Positions 1 through 9,665 of a stretch of 64,000 bases of DNA are shown piece by piece (position 1 is the stretch's first letter; each line of letters opens with the position of its first letter). Below the pieces are notes generated by a model, which was not told the origin of the DNA, made no database searches, and worked only from the letters and a program-made list of their open reading frames with translations. The position numbers were made by a program, and so were the translations under genes. The DNA is from Methylosinus trichosporium OB3b (GTDB taxonomy: Bacteria > Pseudomonadota > Alphaproteobacteria > Rhizobiales > Beijerinckiaceae): NCBI RefSeq assembly GCF_002752655.1, contig NZ_CP023737.1, positions 1,302,001-1,366,000 on the forward strand, read 5' to 3'.

Positions 1-95
1 AACAGCAGCGCCTCGGCGATGCGCGTCGCCTCGCGCAGCGCCTCCGCGTGCGTCGCCTCGTCGAACAGCTCGATCGGTCTCAGCGCCTGCGCCAT
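1..95 (-). CDS. scpB: segregation and condensation protein B (partial, N-terminus only)
   Basis: Only the first 31 or so codons lie in the window; the rest runs off the left edge. The start is the ATG at 95, eight bases after the scpA stop. The visible residues (MAQALRPIELFDEATHAEAL, then an ARIAEALLF-like stretch) fit the N-terminal helix of ScpB, the winged-helix partner of ScpA in the SMC-ScpAB condensin. The call rests mainly on position directly after scpA, the usual alphaproteobacterial order, with tatABC often following. Confidence 0.75.
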   Translation of the reverse strand, partial: MAQALRPIELFDEATHAEALREATRIAEALL

Positions 96-103
96 TGCTC
101 TCC

Positions 104-934
104 TCAGCCTCGCGGGCCGCCCTGCTCCAGCTCCGTCGGAACCGGACGCGCCTCGTCCCGGCGTCTCAGCCACAACGGAGCGAAGGGGCGGTCCTGCCGG
201 ATCTCGAATCGCCCCTCCCGCACCATCTCGAGCGAGGCCGAGAAGGACGAGGCGCGGACCGTGCGCGCCGTCTGCACATCGACGCAATAGCGCAGGAGAT
301 AATCATCGAGCGCGGTCCATTGTGTGGCGATGCCGGCGAATCGCTCCAGCGCCTCGCGCGCCTCGGCCAGCGACCAGACCGTGCGCTGGCGCAGCGTGAC
401 CTTGGATTTCGCCTGCTTCTGGCGCTGGCGCGCATAAGCGGTGAGGAGATCGTAGAGGCTCGCCTGATAATTCGACGCGGTGGTGGTCTCGATCCCCTCC
501 GGTCCGCCGCGCAGGAACATGTCGCGGCCGAGACGGGCGCGGTCCTGCAATTTGTCGGAGGCGGCGCGGATCGCCTCCAGCCGGCGAAGCCGATTGGCGA
601 GCGCCGCGGCGAGATCGGCGGCGGAGGGCTCGTCCCCGGATTTCGGCGCCTCGGGCAGCAGCAGGCGAGATTTGAGATAAGCGAGCCAGGCCGCCATCAC
701 CAGATAATCGGCGGCGAGCTCCAGCCGCACGCGGCGCGCCGCCTCGATGAAGCCGAGATATTGCTCGGCGAGAGCGAGAATCGAAATGCGGGCGAGATCG
801 ACCTTCTGCCGTCGCGCCAGCTCCAGCAGCAGGTCGAGCGGTCCCTCGAAGCCATCGACATCGACGAGGAAGGCGGGATCGGTCGCGGCGCGATCCTCCG
901 CGCCCGCCGTCTCGAATGCCAATTCCTGCGCCAT
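104..934 (-). CDS. scpA: segregation and condensation protein A
   Basis: 276-residue kleisin subunit of the SMC-ScpAB condensin, which compacts and helps segregate the nucleoid. The hallmark N-terminal motif FEGPLDLLLELARRQKVDL lies near residues 29-47 and is followed by the helical SMC-head binding region (YLVMAAWLAYLKSRLLLP). The C-terminal third forms the winged helix that binds the other SMC head. Length fits alphaproteobacterial ScpA. It follows nagZ by about 40 bases and precedes scpB by 8, so the three are probably co-transcribed. Confidence 0.93.
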   Translation of the reverse strand: MAQELAFETAGAEDRAATDPAFLVDVDGFEGPLDLLLELARRQKVDLARISILALAEQYLGFIEAARRVRLELAADYLVMAAWLAYLKSRLLLPEAPKSGDEPSAADLAAALANRLRRLEAIRAASDKLQDRARLGRDMFLRGGPEGIETTTASNYQASLYDLLTAYARQRQKQAKSKVTLRQRTVWSLAEAREALERFAGIATQWTALDDYLLRYCVDVQTARTVRASSFSASLEMVREGRFEIRQDRPFAPLWLRRRDEARPVPTELEQGGPRG

Positions 935-976
935 CTCGCTTCACGCCCTCTTCAAAGCAGCGCGAGATTGGTCCGA

Positions 977-1984
977 TCAGGCGGTCGCCGCAAGCGCCGC
1001 GTCCAATTCGCGGGCGCCGTCCACAGGATCGAAATCCTCGGGAGCCACACGGCGGGCGAGCGCCGCCCGGGCTCGCTCCAGCGCGCGGCCGTCGAGATCG
1101 CCTGCCCCCTCGGCGACGGCGCGCGCTTCATCCAGCGCGCCATTGCAATGGAGAACCATGTCGCAGCCGGCGCGGATCGCCGCTTCGGCGCGGTCGCGGA
1201 AGCTCCCCGTGAGCGCCTTCATCGAGAGATCGTCGGTCATCAGCAGGCCGTTAAAGCCGATCAGCCCGCGGATGATGTCGCCGATCACCACCGGCGAGAG
1301 CGTGCCTGGACGCTCGGGATCGATCGCGGTGTAGACGACATGGGCGGTCATCGCGAGCGGCAGATCGGCGTCGGCGCGAAAGGGCTGAAAATCCCTCTCC
1401 TCGAGCTCGGCGCGCGAGGCTTCGACCACCGGCAGCTCCTTGTGGCTATCGGCGCGGGCGCGGCCATGTCCTGGAACATGCTTGATGACCGGCAGAACGC
1501 CGCCGGCGAGGAGGCCCTCGGCCGCCGCCCGGCCGAGCCGCGCGATTTCGGCGGGATCGCGGCAGTAGGCGCGGTCGCCGATGACGTCATGGGCGCCGTC
1601 GCAGGGCGTGTCGAGCACCGGCAGGCAGTCGACATCGACGCCGACCTCGTGGAGGTCATGGGCGATGAGCCGCGCGCCGAGGCGAACGAGACGCGCCGTC
1701 GCCGCGGCGTCGAGGCCGATCCGGGCGAAAGCGGCGGCGGAAGGATAGGCGCGCCAATGCGGCGGCGCCAGCCGCTGCACGCGCCCGCCCTCCTGATCGA
1801 CGAGGATCGGCGCCTCGGCGCCGAGCTGCTCGCGAATCTCGACGGTCAGCGCCCGCAGCTGCTCGCGCGATTCGACATTGCGCCGGAACAGGATCGCGCC
1901 CCAGGGCCGCGCCTCGCGCAGAAAGGCTTTTTCCTCCGCCGAGAGGCTGGTCCCGGCGCAGCCGCTGATGAAAGCGCGCGTCAT
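977..1984 (-). CDS. nagZ: beta-N-acetylhexosaminidase (GH3), murein recycling
   Basis: 335 residues, a single-domain family 3 glycoside hydrolase. NagZ removes N-acetylglucosamine from 1,6-anhydro-muropeptides in the cytoplasm. The GH3 signature KHVPGHGRARADSHKELP is near residues 166-183; its His and Asp belong to the catalytic loop typical of NagZ. The nucleophile motif LLMTDDLSMKAL is near residue 250. There is no signal peptide, as expected for a cytoplasmic enzyme. The gene starts 6 bases after the stop of the SPOR-domain gene, so it belongs to the same operon. Confidence 0.93.
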   Translation of the reverse strand: MTRAFISGCAGTSLSAEEKAFLREARPWGAILFRRNVESREQLRALTVEIREQLGAEAPILVDQEGGRVQRLAPPHWRAYPSAAAFARIGLDAAATARLVRLGARLIAHDLHEVGVDVDCLPVLDTPCDGAHDVIGDRAYCRDPAEIARLGRAAAEGLLAGGVLPVIKHVPGHGRARADSHKELPVVEASRAELEERDFQPFRADADLPLAMTAHVVYTAIDPERPGTLSPVVIGDIIRGLIGFNGLLMTDDLSMKALTGSFRDRAEAAIRAGCDMVLHCNGALDEARAVAEGAGDLDGRALERARAALARRVAPEDFDPVDGARELDAALAATA

Positions 1985-1990
1985 ATCACC

Positions 1991-3304
1991 TCAATTGCCG
2001 GCGACGAAGCAATTGCCGCCCGAGGCCTTGACCTTCTGGCAGACGCCGACCGCCGCCTCGCGGCTCATGCCGGCGGCCCGCACCCGATAAACGGATTTAT
2101 CGCCCACCTTGGCGAATTGGTAGCCGGGCCGGCGTCCGCCGAGCTGCGCGCCGAATTTGGCGCTGACGTCCTGGATCATCTTGCGCGCCTCCGCCTCGGA
2201 CCCCGCGGCGCCGAATTGCACGGCGAAGCCGCCGGCGGCGCCCGGTGCGGCTGGGGCGGGCGCCGGCGCTGCGGGCTCGGCCACGGCTGCGGTCTGCGGC
2301 GCGACCGGCTTTTCCACTTTCGGCTTGGCGGGCGCGGCGGCGTGCGGCGTCGTCGCCGGCTTCACCGGGCTTTTCGGCGTTGCGGCGCCGGCGTCGGGGA
2401 CCTGCGCCGGCTTGGCGGCGCCGGGGAGAGCTTGCCGGGCGGCGGGCGCGGGCCGGGCGATGGCCGGCGCCGGCGCGTCGCGCTCGATGACGGTGCCGTC
2501 CGGCCGCACCGAGACGGTCTTCACTCGCTTGGGCTCGGCCCCGAAGGGCGAGCCCGCCGGCTCATGCGGCGCGTCGACCGGGCCGTCGCCGAGGCGCACG
2601 ACCCGCATGGCCGCCGCCGGATCGATCGGCTGTTCCTGATTGGACACGACCTGCCGCACCGGCGCGCTCTGGCTGCGATCGAGAATCGTAGCGCCGGGCT
2701 TGGGCGCCGCGGCCTCGGCGACCACATGCGGCTGCACCTTGGCGGGGCCCTCCGGCGCGCGAATGGTGGCGATCTCCTGCGGCGCGACGACGCCGCTGCG
2801 ATGTCCGAACACGAGGCCGACGCTGACCGCGCCCAGCGTCGCGACGCCGGCGACCGCATGCCAGGGCTTCAGCCGTTCGCGCAATCCGGCGAAGAAGCCC
2901 TTCGGCCGCTGCGGCTCCTCCTCGACCATCTCGTCGGGATCATCGCCATAATCGAGATAATCCTGCGCCTCTTCCCGTCCCCACTCGCCATGGGCCGCCA
3001 GCGGCTCCTCGGCATGATAGTAGGATTCGGCCTCGGGCTCCGGCGGGAGCGTGCCGCGCAGATCGCCGGGCGCGAACACCGGAGCCTGCGGCGCGGCCGG
3101 CGGCTGCTCGGCGCGGCGGCCGGGCTCGGCGGCGAACATGCGCCCATAAGGGTCGGGCTCCGCCTCGGCCCCGCCGTGCAGCAGCCGCGCCAGCTCGGCC
3201 AGCGGATCGCCGGCCGGCTTCTGTTCCTTGGGCTCGGAGCCGCGCAGGCGCCGTTCGAACTCGCTGATGTCGATGGAAGGCCCTCGGGCCGTCGCCTCGC
3301 GCAT
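1991..3304 (-). CDS. SPOR-domain membrane protein
   Basis: 437 residues. A long acidic cytoplasmic N-terminus is followed by one membrane helix near residues 148-167 (AVAGVATLGAVSVGLVFG), then a Pro/Ala-rich periplasmic linker of about 200 residues. The SPOR domain covers about the last 75 residues (GGFAVQFGAAGSEAEARKMI onward). SPOR domains bind denuded glycan strands at division septa, so this is probably a divisome accessory protein. It sits between argS and nagZ, the conserved order in many Rhizobiales. The linker has very low complexity. The exact family (FtsN-like or DedD-like) cannot be decided from sequence alone. Confidence 0.88.
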   Translation of the reverse strand: MREATARGPSIDISEFERRLRGSEPKEQKPAGDPLAELARLLHGGAEAEPDPYGRMFAAEPGRRAEQPPAAPQAPVFAPGDLRGTLPPEPEAESYYHAEEPLAAHGEWGREEAQDYLDYGDDPDEMVEEEPQRPKGFFAGLRERLKPWHAVAGVATLGAVSVGLVFGHRSGVVAPQEIATIRAPEGPAKVQPHVVAEAAAPKPGATILDRSQSAPVRQVVSNQEQPIDPAAAMRVVRLGDGPVDAPHEPAGSPFGAEPKRVKTVSVRPDGTVIERDAPAPAIARPAPAARQALPGAAKPAQVPDAGAATPKSPVKPATTPHAAAPAKPKVEKPVAPQTAAVAEPAAPAPAPAAPGAAGGFAVQFGAAGSEAEARKMIQDVSAKFGAQLGGRRPGYQFAKVGDKSVYRVRAAGMSREAAVGVCQKVKASGGNCFVAGN

Positions 3305-3386
3305 GCTGCACCTTCCCGCTCACAACTCGACGAACCCGCGCGCCGACGCGCCGGCCGCAGAGGTCGCCGCGGCCAGACCGCGCGGA

Positions 3387-5165
3387 CTACCGCATCTCGT
3401 CGGGAGCGCTCACGCCGAGCAGTCGCGAACCCGACGCCAGGACGCAAGTCAGTGAAGCGACCAATGCGATCCGCGCGCAGGTCGAATTTCTATCATCTGC
3501 ATTAACAAAGCGTAATTGTGGCCGATCTTTGCCTTTGTTCCAATGGGCGTGGAAGACGCTCGCGAGGTCGTGGAGATAAAAGGCGACGCGATGCGGCTCA
3601 TGCGCCGCCGCCGCCTGCTCGACGAGGCGGGGAAAATGCGCGATCGCCTTGGCGAGAGCGATCTCGCCCTCGTCGGTCAAGAGCTCGAGCGGCACGCTGG
3701 CCAGCGCCGCCGGGGAGACGTCGAGATCGGGGAAAGCGGCGAGCGCCTGACGCACGGCCGATTTAGCGCGCGCATGAGCGTATTGGACATAGAAGACCGG
3801 ATTGTCCTTCGACTGCTCGATCACCTTGGCGAGATCGAACTCCAGCGGCGCGTCATTCTTGCGATAGAGCATCATGAAGCGCACGGCGTCGACGCCCACT
3901 TCGTCGACCACCTCGCGCAGCGTGACGAAATCGCCGGAGCGCTTCGACATTTTCACCGGCTCGCCATTGCGCATCAGCTTGACGAGCTGGCACAGCTTCA
4001 CATCGAGCTCGACCTTGCCGGCCGAGAGCGCGGCGACGGCGGCGGCCATGCGCTTCACATAGCCGCCGTGATCGGCGCCCCAGACGTCGACCAGCGTCGT
4101 GAAACCGCGGTCGATCTTGGATTTGTGATAGGCGATATCGGCGGCGAAATAAGTGTTCGCGCCATCCGATTTCTTCAGCGGCCGGTCGATGTCGTCGCCG
4201 AAATCGGTGGAGCGGAACAAGGTCTGCTCGCGGTCCTCCCAATCATCGGGCAATTGCCCCTTGGGCGGCGGCAAACGTCCGTCATAGACGAGGCCGCGCG
4301 CGCGCAGCTCGTCGATCTCCTTGTCGATCTGCGAGACGCCGTTGACTTTCGCATGCAGCGTGCGCTCGGAGAAGAAGACCTCGTGGCGAATGTCGAGCGC
4401 GGCGAGATCGTCGCGGATCATCTCCATCATCGCGTCGATGGCGGCGCGCTTGACCGGCTCCAGCCATTCGGCTTCGGGCTTGTCGAGAAGAGCGCGGCCA
4501 TGCGCTTTCGCGATGGCTTCGCCTGCGACCTTCAGATAGTCGCCGGGATAGAGACCCTCGGGTATCTCGATCGTCTCGCCGAGCGCTTCGCGATAGCGCA
4601 GAAAAGCCGAGCGCGCGAGCACGTCGACCTGCGCGCCGGCGTCATTGATGTAATATTCGCGCGTCACATCGGCGCCGGCGAAGGCCAGCAGATTGGCGAG
4701 CGCGTCGCCGAAGACGGCGCCGCGGCCGTGGCCGACATGCATCGGCCCGGTCGGATTGGCCGAGACATATTCGACATTGATGCGACCTGCGAGCGCGCCG
4801 CGTCCGTGCGGGCGGCCGTAGGCGTCGCCCTCGGCGAGCACGGAGCGCAGCACATCGGCATAGACCGAGGGCTTCAGGCGGATATTGATGAAGCCCGGTC
4901 CGGCGACCTCGGCCTCCGCGACATTCGGCTCGTTCACGAGCGCGGCGGCGATCTCGACCGCGAGCTGGCGCGGATTGGGGAAGTGCGGCTTGGCCTCCTT
5001 GGCGAAGACCATGGCGACATTGGTCGCGAGATCGCCGTGAGCGGCGTCCTTGGGCGGCTCCACGACGAAGCGCGAGGCGTCGAGCGTCTCCGGCAGACGG
5101 CCGGAAGCTTTGATGCGTTCGAGAATGGCGGCGATGATCGCGTGGAAGTCGGAGAAAATGTTCAT
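3387..5165 (-). CDS. argS: arginyl-tRNA synthetase
   Basis: 592-residue class I aminoacyl-tRNA synthetase that charges tRNA-Arg. The N-terminal Add-1 domain spans roughly residues 1-110. The HIGH-type motif is [12 protein letters not shown] near residue 140, and the KMSKS-type motif is [10 protein letters not shown] near residue 412. The C-terminal DALR anticodon-binding helices follow ([20 protein letters not shown]). Length is normal. It is followed after 82 bases by the SPOR gene. The upstream 400 bases contain no gene but a large palindromic repeat pair. Confidence 0.97.
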   Translation of the reverse strand: MNIFSDFHAIIAAILERIKASGRLPETLDASRFVVEPPKDAAHGDLATNVAMVFAKEAKPHFPNPRQLAVEIAAALVNEPNVAEAEVAGPGFINIRLKPSVYADVLRSVLAEGDAYGRPHGRGALAGRINVEYVSANPTGPMHVGHGRGAVFGDALANLLAFAGADVTREYYINDAGAQVDVLARSAFLRYREALGETIEIPEGLYPGDYLKVAGEAIAKAHGRALLDKPEAEWLEPVKRAAIDAMMEMIRDDLAALDIRHEVFFSERTLHAKVNGVSQIDKEIDELRARGLVYDGRLPPPKGQLPDDWEDREQTLFRSTDFGDDIDRPLKKSDGANTYFAADIAYHKSKIDRGFTTLVDVWGADHGGYVKRMAAAVAALSAGKVELDVKLCQLVKLMRNGEPVKMSKRSGDFVTLREVVDEVGVDAVRFMMLYRKNDAPLEFDLAKVIEQSKDNPVFYVQYAHARAKSAVRQALAAFPDLDVSPAALASVPLELLTDEGEIALAKAIAHFPRLVEQAAAAHEPHRVAFYLHDLASVFHAHWNKGKDRPQLRFVNADDRNSTCARIALVASLTCVLASGSRLLGVSAPDEMR

Positions 5166-5277
5166 TTCGGGTCCCGGCCGAAGGGCTTCGAGCCGCGCGG
5201 TTTAGCAGACACGCGCGCAGAAAGCACCTTCGAGGGCGAGAAGGTACAGGGCAATCGGGTGAACGACTATATCCCTG

Positions 5278-5401
5278 ACCCTCGTCCTGAGGAGCCCGCG
5301 AAGCGGGCGTCTCGAAGGACGGCAACGGGGAGAAACCTTAAGATTTCGCCCCACGACTGCCCTTCGAGACGCCGCGTGCGGCGGCTCCTCAGGACGAGGG
5401 T
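5278..5401. repeat. inverted REP-type palindrome pair
   Basis: Two 41-base arms (5278-5318 and 5361-5401) are inverted copies. The outer and inner segments match exactly (ACCCTCGTCCTGAGGAGCC and GTCTCGAAGG); only the tip of each arm differs. Each arm also folds on itself (CCCGCGAAGCGGG; CCGCGTGCGG). This is the classic paired-REP layout. It fills most of the 405-base gap between argS and the CopG gene, which otherwise shows no coding potential. Confidence 0.85.
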
Positions 5402-5570
5402 TGGGGATCTTATCCTTCGCCCGATTGCCCTGCGAGAGCGCAGTGGGTCCGTTCGACTTTCGGCTGAGCCGCAAGCTGCTGTCGAGAACACGCTCGAGGG
5501 CGATTCGCGCCTCTTGCAATCGAGCCATCTCCATCCACATACCATCCATCTGGATGATACGAGGGCGGCT

Positions 5571-5990
5571 ATGGCGGGAGAGATACACCGACTGCGCGAC
5601 AAGGCGGGCGAAACCGAGAAAATCACGATCAACGTCGGATTCGTCGACCTCGGCCATATCGATTTGCTGGTGCAAGAGGGCTTCTACTCCAACCGCTCCG
5701 ATTTTATCCGGACGGCGATCCGAAACCAGATCGCCACGCACGCGGACGCCGTCAAGCAATCCATCGTGCGGCACACGCTCGAGCTCGGCTTGCGGCGCTA
5801 CAGCCGCGAAGATCTCGAAGCCGTGAAGGCTGCGGGCGGCAGGCTGCGCATCCAGGTCATCGGGCTCGCGACAATCGCGGAAGACGTCACGCCTGAGCTC
5901 GCGCTCGCGACCATCGAGTCGATCACTGTCCTCGGCGCTCTTCAGGCCAGCAAAGCCGTCAAGGCGGCGCTCTCAGATCGCATCGCGTGA
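5571..5990 (+). CDS. CopG/ribbon-helix-helix transcriptional regulator
   Basis: 139 residues from the ATG at 5571. The N-terminal 65 residues have a ribbon-helix-helix pattern: a beta strand (KITINVGFVDLGHIDLLV), then a turn and helix (SNRSDFIRTAIRNQI). The C-terminal half is helical with a beta-rich tail of unknown role. The gene reads into an esterase gene that starts 36 bases after its stop, a pairing common in Rhizobiales and suggesting that it regulates or is co-expressed with that gene. An in-frame region upstream has no good start. Confidence 0.75.
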   Translation: MAGEIHRLRDKAGETEKITINVGFVDLGHIDLLVQEGFYSNRSDFIRTAIRNQIATHADAVKQSIVRHTLELGLRRYSREDLEAVKAAGGRLRIQVIGLATIAEDVTPELALATIESITVLGALQASKAVKAALSDRIA

Positions 5991-6025
5991 TCGACCGGGC
6001 GCTGCTTTTCCAGGAGGATGCAAAC

Positions 6026-7295
6026 ATGAAAACGGTCTTTCGCGCCGCCATCCGTCGAGCCATGCAGCTCACGCGTGAGCAAAATGTCGTCGAGGCGACG
6101 CGGGTGATCCAGCGCGCTCTATCGGGACGAGATCAGGCGGTTTCACCGGGCGGACAATCGCCCGAAACGGGTCGAGCGTCGGTGCTGCGAACCGGCGAGC
6201 TTTCGAGAGCGTTCGAAACGCCCCGGCAAGACGCCAGAATCGCCGGCCCTCGCTCGAGCGACGCCGCAGCGGAACGACGTCCCACCCCCCGCGTGAGAAG
6301 GCCGCTGGGAGAGGTCCTGAAACTGTTGCGTCAGGCCGATCTTCCGCGCTTCGGCCTCGACTCGGCGCCGTTCGTGAAAGCGCGTAGATCGCCGACGGCG
6401 CCTGTGCCGGATGGGGCGGCCTATCTCACGCGAAGCTTCGCCTGCGCGGCCGGCTCGCGGGACTATAAGGTCTATGTCCCGAGCCGCGCCGATGGCCGGA
6501 AGCGTCCCTTGATCGTCATGCTCCACGGCTGCGCTCAAGACCCCGACGACTTCGCGGTGGGAACAGGCATGAACCGCCTCGCGGAAGAACATGGCTTCAT
6601 CGTCGTCTATCCGAGACAAACGATGAAGGCCAATCAATCGGCATGCTGGAACTGGTTCAATCTCGCGGATCAGATGCGCGATGCGGGGGAGCCGAGCATC
6701 ATCGCCGGCATCACCCGCGCCGTGATCGCGCAGTTCGATATCGACGCCGAGCGGGTCTATGTGGCGGGCCTTTCGGCAGGCGGCGCGATGGCCGCGGTCA
6801 TGGGCGCCACCTATCCCGATCTCTACGCCGCAACGGGCATTCATTCCGGTCTCGCCTATGGGGTCGCCACCGACTTGATTTCCGCATATGCCGCCATGCG
6901 CGGCGACGCGGGTCGAGCAACGCCGGCGCGAAGGAACGGTCATCGCAAAACGGCGACTGGCGGCGTTCGCACCATCGTCTTTCACGGCGCCGCCGACCAG
7001 AAGGTGCATTGTTCCAACGCCGAGATGATCCTTGCGGAAGCTCGCGTCGGTCTCCGCGACCCGCAGGAGACGCAGCATGACGGCTCTGCGGGAGGCCGCG
7101 CCTACACGCGCACCCGTGATCGCGGACGCGAGCGGCGTTCCCCACATCGAATGCTGGTCCATCGACGGCTTGGGACACGCCTGGTCCGGAGGCGACCCCG
7201 AAGGTTCATACACGGATCGGCAGGGGCCCGACGCCTCACGCGAAATGCTGCGGTTCTTCTCGACGAGCCCCGCCGCGCCGCCGCGGACGAGTTGA
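6026..7295 (+). pseudogene. PHB depolymerase / feruloyl-esterase-like hydrolase with a frameshift
   Basis: Alpha/beta hydrolase of the extracellular PHB depolymerase family (esterase_phb). The start is the ATG at 6026, with AGGAGG 8 bases upstream. Frame one carries the oxyanion region (PLIVMLHGCAQDPDDFAVGT) and the nucleophile elbow VAGLSAGGAM. It stays open to 7342, but after about 7108 its translation loses family resemblance. The expected C-terminus (GVPHIECWSIDGLGHAWSGG, with the catalytic His) lies in the +1 frame and ends at 7295. Removing one base in the CACCCGTGATC stretch near 7110 would restore one reading frame. Either the gene is inactivated or the base is a sequencing error. No signal peptide is obvious, as in the intracellular members near phasin genes. 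Confidence 0.75.
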
Positions 7296-7407
7296 TTTTG
7301 CGGGAAGGTCCGCAATCGGCGCGTTGCGGGATTTCGAGCTGAGCGAGAGCGCGGATCATGGCCGCAGATGCGAGCCTGAAGGCGCGCGGTCCAGGGGACG
7401 CGCTCGC

Positions 7408-7869
7408 TTATCGCGAGTCCTGTGGCGACGCGTCTTTCGGGCAATCGGGGCCGAGGTATTTGGCGTCGATGGTGAAGCCCGAGCCTGGCGCCGCGGTTCC
7501 ATCGGCGCGGGTGAAGGTCGTCTTGGCCTGGGCCCGATACCAGCTCGAGAAATCGCCGGTGAACAACAGGCTCGTCACATCGCGCCCGCCCGCACGAGGG
7601 CACGACAGAGTGACGATCCATTGATCCTGCGCCGGCTCGATGGTCGGCGGCTCGCATGTCGCGTCGGTCGCGCCGATGAGGCTGTCGCCGGCCTCGATGC
7701 AGACGTCATGAGTCGCGAGGCCGACCTCGGGCGATACAGTGGAAATGCGCCAGAGGCCCGGCCGGCGCTGCGGCAGGTCGGGCGTCTGCGCGCTCGCGCC
7801 GGCGCCGATAAGCGAGAACGTCGCGACGGCGAGCGCGAGGCGGCGCAGCCGATCTCGAAACCTGTCCAT
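7408..7869 (-). CDS. DUF3617-like periplasmic protein
   Basis: 153 residues with an N-terminal signal peptide (LALAVATFSLIGAGASA, cleavage after ASAQ expected). The mature part begins RRPGLWRISTVSP, the typical opening of DUF3617 proteins, whose function is unknown. It contains four cysteines (HDVCIEAG, ATCEPP, LSCPRAG, PDCPKD) that could form two disulfides in the periplasm. The stop lies just beside a partial copy of the GCGAGCCTGAAGG repeat family at about 7372-7404. It sits 7 bases downstream of rfbA on the same strand but has no evident link to rhamnose synthesis. Confidence 0.6.
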   Translation of the reverse strand: MDRFRDRLRRLALAVATFSLIGAGASAQTPDLPQRRPGLWRISTVSPEVGLATHDVCIEAGDSLIGATDATCEPPTIEPAQDQWIVTLSCPRAGGRDVTSLLFTGDFSSWYRAQAKTTFTRADGTAAPGSGFTIDAKYLGPDCPKDASPQDSR

Positions 7870-7876
7870 GCCGCTT

Positions 7877-8761
7877 TCAGCCTGCCGATTGTCGATGCTC
7901 GTTCAACACCTGCAGCAGATAGGCGCCATAGAGGCTCTTGGCGAGCCTCTGCGCCGCGGCGCGAAGCTCCTCCGCGTCGATCCAGCCCTGATGGAAGGCG
8001 ATCTCTTCGAGGCAGGCGACGCGCTGGCCCTGGCGCAGCTCGATGGCGCGCACATATTCGGCCGCCTCCAGCAACGAGGCCGGCGTGCCCGTGTCGAGCC
8101 AGGCGAAGCCGCGGCCGAGACGCTGCACATTCAGATCGCCGAGCGAGAGATAGACATTGTTGAGATCGGTGATCTCCAGCTCGCCGCGCGGCGAGGGCTT
8201 CAGCTCCGCCGCAAAGCGCGGCGCGCGCTCGTCGTAGAAATAAAGGCCCGTCACCGCCCAATTGGACTTGGGCGCCTTCGGCTTCTCCTCGAGCGACAAG
8301 GCGCGGCCCTGCGCGTCGAAATCGACGACGCCGTAACGCTCGGGATCGCTCACATGATAAGCGAACACCGTCGCGCCCTTGCCGTCGCCCTTCGCCTCCG
8401 TCAGCGAATGGATGAGGCCATGGCCGTAGAAGATATTGTCGCCGAGCACGAGCACCGACGGCTGACCCTCGACGAAGCTCGCGCCGATGATATAGGCCTG
8501 CGCCAGCCCGTCCGGGCTCGGCTGCACGGCATAGGTCAGCGAGACGCCCCATTGCTCGCCCGTGCCGAGCAGACGCTGGAACGCCGGCATGTCGTCCGGC
8601 GTGGTGATCAGCATGATCTCGCGCACGCCCGCGAGCATCAATGTGCTCAGCGGATAATAGATCATCGGCTTGTCATAGACCGGCAGCAATTGCTTGGAGG
8701 TGGCGAGCGTCACCGGATGGAGACGCGTGCCGCTTCCGCCGGCGAGAATGATTCCGCGCAT
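7877..8761 (-). CDS. rfbA: glucose-1-phosphate thymidylyltransferase
   Basis: 294 residues from the ATG at 8761. First step of dTDP-L-rhamnose synthesis: glucose-1-phosphate plus dTTP gives dTDP-glucose. The nucleotidyltransferase signature [16 protein letters not shown] is at residues 3-18, followed by [20 protein letters not shown]. Later motifs LGDNIFYG and the metal/sugar region ([13 protein letters not shown]) are intact. The longer open frame upstream overlaps rfbD and has no family resemblance, so the start at 8761, one base after the rfbD stop, is chosen. Confidence 0.96.
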   Translation of the reverse strand: MRGIILAGGSGTRLHPVTLATSKQLLPVYDKPMIYYPLSTLMLAGVREIMLITTPDDMPAFQRLLGTGEQWGVSLTYAVQPSPDGLAQAYIIGASFVEGQPSVLVLGDNIFYGHGLIHSLTEAKGDGKGATVFAYHVSDPERYGVVDFDAQGRALSLEEKPKAPKSNWAVTGLYFYDERAPRFAAELKPSPRGELEITDLNNVYLSLGDLNVQRLGRGFAWLDTGTPASLLEAAEYVRAIELRQGQRVACLEEIAFHQGWIDAEELRAAAQRLAKSLYGAYLLQVLNEHRQSAG

Positions 8762-8762
8762 G

Positions 8763-9665
8763 TCAGGCTCCTCGGGGAGGCGCCGCCGCCAGCAGACGGT
8801 CGACGCAGGCGGCGAGCGAGGCGCGCCAATCGGGAAGCGCGACGCCATGGAGCCGCGCCAGCTTGCTATTGTCGAGACGGGAATTCGCCGGACGCTTCGC
8901 CGGCGTCGGATAATCGGCCGTGGTGATGCGGCGCACGCGCACCGGCGCGCGGCCATGCTCGGCGGCGCGCGCGAAGATCGCCTCGGCGACATCCGCCCAG
9001 CTCGCTTCGCCGGAGCCGGTCATATGGAACACGCCGCGCAGCGCCGGATCGGCGTCCTGCGCGAGCCGCGTCACGACGGCGAGCGTCGCGTCGGCGATGT
9101 CGAGCGCGCTGGTCGGATTGCCGAGCTGATCGGCGACGACGCCGACCTCCTCGCGCGTCTCGCCGAGCCGCAGCATGGTGCGCACGAAATTGGCGCCGAA
9201 GGGGCTGTAGACCCAGGCGGTGCGCAGGATCGTCGCGCCCGGACAGGCGGCGAGGACGCGCGTCTCGCCTTCTAGCTTCGACGCGCCATAGACGCCGAGC
9301 GGAGCGGTCGGATCATCCTCGCGATAGGGACGCGCCGCCGTTCCGTCGAACACATAATCGGTGGAAATATGAACGAGCGGCACGCCGAGCTCGGCCGCCG
9401 CCTCGGCGACGAAGCCCGCCCCCGCGCCATTGACGCGCATGGCGATCTCCGGCTCCTGCTCGGATTTGTCGACCGCCGTATAGGCCGCGGCGCCGACGAT
9501 GGCGTCGCAGCGCGAGTCGCGCAGCGCGGAGAGCACGCTGTCGCGGTCCATGAGATCGAGCTTGGGACGGCCGAGCGCCACGATCTCCGCCGTGCTGGAG
9601 GCGCGCTCCAGCAGAGAGGTGACGACCTGGCCCTGCGCTCCGGTGACGGCGATGCGAATGGCCAT
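8763..9665 (-). CDS. rfbD: dTDP-4-dehydrorhamnose reductase
   Basis: 300-residue NAD(P)H-dependent short-chain dehydrogenase that performs the last step to dTDP-L-rhamnose. The N-terminal Rossmann motif is the degenerate GAQGQVV typical of RfbD. The active-site Tyr-Lys pair is in YGASKLEGE, and the [10 protein letters not shown] strand is conserved. The start codon overlaps the rfbC stop (ATGA type) and the stop lies one base before rfbA, so the three are translationally linked. Confidence 0.95.
   Translation of the reverse strand: MAIRIAVTGAQGQVVTSLLERASSTAEIVALGRPKLDLMDRDSVLSALRDSRCDAIVGAAAYTAVDKSEQEPEIAMRVNGAGAGFVAEAAAELGVPLVHISTDYVFDGTAARPYREDDPTAPLGVYGASKLEGETRVLAACPGATILRTAWVYSPFGANFVRTMLRLGETREEVGVVADQLGNPTSALDIADATLAVVTRLAQDADPALRGVFHMTGSGEASWADVAEAIFARAAEHGRAPVRVRRITTADYPTPAKRPANSRLDNSKLARLHGVALPDWRASLAACVDRLLAAAPPRGA

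Noticed and set aside
95-3505. Very long open frame on the plus strand (over 1100 codons) opposite scpA, nagZ and the SPOR gene
   Set aside because: Shadow of GC-rich minus-strand genes: Arg/Gly/Ala-rich, no motifs, and the opposite strand holds three clear families.
8762-8992. Longer rfbA start extending into rfbD
   Set aside because: The extra residues show no family similarity and the proper start MRGIILAGG is one base after the rfbD stop.
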